A stretch of 64,000 nucleotides of DNA from Asaia bogorensis. GTDB taxonomy: Bacteria > Pseudomonadota > Alphaproteobacteria > Acetobacterales > Acetobacteraceae. The position numbers were made by a program, and so were the translations under genes. The stretch lies in NCBI GenBank assembly GCA_945897825.1, contig CAMDGX010000003.1, positions 29,162 to 93,161 of the forward strand. Reading direction: 5' to 3'. The notes beneath the pieces were generated by a model, which worked only from the letters and a program-made list of their open reading frames with translations, made no database searches and had not been told where the DNA came from. Shown piece after piece: positions 63,328-64,000 of this stretch. The stretch's first letter is position 1. Every line of letters begins with the position of its first letter.

Positions 63328-63470
63328 CAAGAAAGACCTTCTTTTTCTGAAGAAAAAGAAGCAAAAAGACTTTCCCCACATGGCATCGCGCTTCCCCTCC
63401 GCGCGCCCGGCGTCATGGACGAAAAGTTTTTTGGTTCTTTTTTCCAAAAAAGAACATTCTTGCTTCCACC
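63328..63470 (-). repeat. Palindromic repeat element, copy F
   Basis: Orientation as copy C. Hairpin CTTCTTTTTCT/AGAAAAAGAAG near 63339-63362, hairpin GTTCTTTTTT/AAAAAAGAAC near 63434-63455, outer ends CAAGAA / TTCTTG. The inner stem is weak in this copy. It is the only copy between divergent gene starts and touches no stop codon. Confidence 0.8.
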
Positions 63471-63484
63471 CCCTGATTCCCCCC

Positions 63485-63513
63485 TTGCATCGCCGCCGAA
63501 AGACATATATAAT
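63485..63513 (+). promoter_or_regulatory. Consensus-like sigma-70 promoter of the last gene
   Basis: TTGCAT (63485-63490) and TATAAT (63508-63513) are 17 bases apart. The -10 is a perfect consensus, rare in this GC-rich DNA. ATG 63521 follows the -10 by only seven bases, so transcripts should begin at or next to the start codon (leaderless). Confidence 0.7.
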
Positions 63514-63520
63514 AACTTTA

Positions 63521-64000
63521 ATGGTAAAAATCATCCCCCGCCTCCTCGCGATCATCGCGCGCCTGCGCCAGGCCGTCGCCACCCACGTGGCGGCCCAGGC
63601 GCGCCCGCCGATCGTCGTCTGGCTTGGCACCCGCGTCTTCATGGAGGCTCCCCCGCCGCCCCGCGTCCCGGCGCTGCCCGCCGCCACCTGGAATCTGCTC
63701 TGCGCCCGCCTGGAAAGGCTCGCCGAGCGCATCCAGTCCCTGTTCGCCCGCTGGCAGGCCGGCGCCCTGCCCCGGCCGCGCGCCCCCCGCCCGGCCACGG
63801 GCCGCGCGCGCAAGCCCTATGTGCGCCTGCCCGCCGCGCGCGGCTGGATCAACGCCCGCGTCGCCCCGGCGGCTTCCTGCGCCGGCAACCTGCGCACCCT
63901 CCTGCAGGAACCGGAGATCGCGCGTTTCGCAGCCGAGGTCCCCCAAGCCGGCCGCCTGCTGCGCCCGCTCTGCCGCGCCCTCGCCCTCGACCTCCCGTCC
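63521..64000 (+). CDS. Hypothetical protein, 3' end cut by the window
   Basis: Frame open from ATG 63521 to the window end (160 codons, no stop seen). Starts MVKIIPRLLAIIARLRQAVA, continues with VVWLGTRVFMEAPPPPRVPA, an amphipathic helix ARLERLAERIQSLFARW and a basic Pro/Arg-rich stretch. No family recognised; no signal peptide cleavage site evident. No Shine-Dalgarno, in line with leaderless translation. Confidence 0.6.
   Translation, partial: MVKIIPRLLAIIARLRQAVATHVAAQARPPIVVWLGTRVFMEAPPPPRVPALPAATWNLLCARLERLAERIQSLFARWQAGALPRPRAPRPATGRARKPYVRLPAARGWINARVAPAASCAGNLRTLLQEPEIARFAAEVPQAGRLLRPLCRALALDLPS

Larger units (their letters stand above)
63216..63520. other. Divergent intergenic region with repeat F and a promoter
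   Basis: 305 bases between the hypothetical gene (minus) and the last gene (plus). Holds palindromic repeat copy F and, close to the last gene, a consensus-like promoter. I see no other gene. Confidence 0.7.

Overview
The window is 64 kb of very GC-rich DNA, apparently bacterial chromosome. The gene content and order point to an alphaproteobacterium, most likely of the Acetobacteraceae (a judgement from gene order and style, not a database match). Signs are a CBP3-type bc1 chaperone beside DUF177, rpmF, plsX, fabH, ihfA and a MerR regulator, a ribBX-type riboflavin gene, a NYN gene, folK, rpoZ, rsh, acpS, lepB, rnc, era order, arginyl-transferase-like Bpt, and PEP-CTERM exported proteins. I see no phage, insertion sequence, CRISPR array or rRNA. 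One tRNA gene (Pro, GGG) is present.

Layout. 1-10.3 kb: an orphan Flp-type pilin, then a sugar-acid utilisation block (dgoK, dgoA, a fumarase/PcaB-superfamily lyase, a complete CUT1 sugar ABC transporter, an SDR dehydrogenase, an Ldh2-type dehydrogenase). 10.3-19.8 kb: mixed single genes (two PEP-CTERM proteins, a nucleoside deoxyribosyltransferase-like protein, a kinase-less PAS-REC-Hpt protein, icd, an MFS carrier, an M24 peptidase-like protein, a GST, a phosphotriesterase-family protein). 19.8-25.7 kb: tRNA-Pro and the minus-strand lipid/ribosome operon, with bamE divergent. 25.7-32.9 kb: thiL, nusB, ribH, ribBX, ribE, ribD, nrdR, glyA, rpiB, all on the minus strand. 33-41.2 kb: a PanE-like reductase, a manganese-type ABC importer operon with its divergent DtxR/MntR regulator, a TerC membrane protein and a universal stress protein. 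41.3-51.5 kb: GFA, CoA-transferase, BAAT-type hydrolase, beta-helix protein, HIBADH-like dehydrogenase, a carboxymuconolactone decarboxylase-like protein with a histone-like tail, a lactonase-like metallo-hydrolase, an S45 acylase, an RDD protein and Bpt. 51.6-60.6 kb: UdgB, NYN, folK, rpoZ, rsh, acpS, an epimerase, lepB, rnc, era. 60.6-64 kb: Nudix, small secreted, phosphotransferase and hypothetical genes; the last is cut by the window end.

The most striking non-genic signal is a family of six palindromic elements of about 120-140 bp (near 9.0, 17.0, 44.4, 51.5, 56.7 and 63.4 kb). Each has two conserved A/T-rich hairpins around a variable inner stem whose arms change together. At all eight gene 3' ends that touch a copy, the stop codon is the first triplet of the element. 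A second large-scale signal is a change of GC skew from G-rich (left) to C-rich (right) on the plus strand regardless of gene direction, as expected near a replication terminus or an inversion edge. Smaller candidates are a hairpin hiding the ribosome-binding site of the PcaB-like gene, a dyad operator between the -35 and -10 of the manganese importer promoter, and a consensus promoter placed to make a leaderless mRNA for the final gene.
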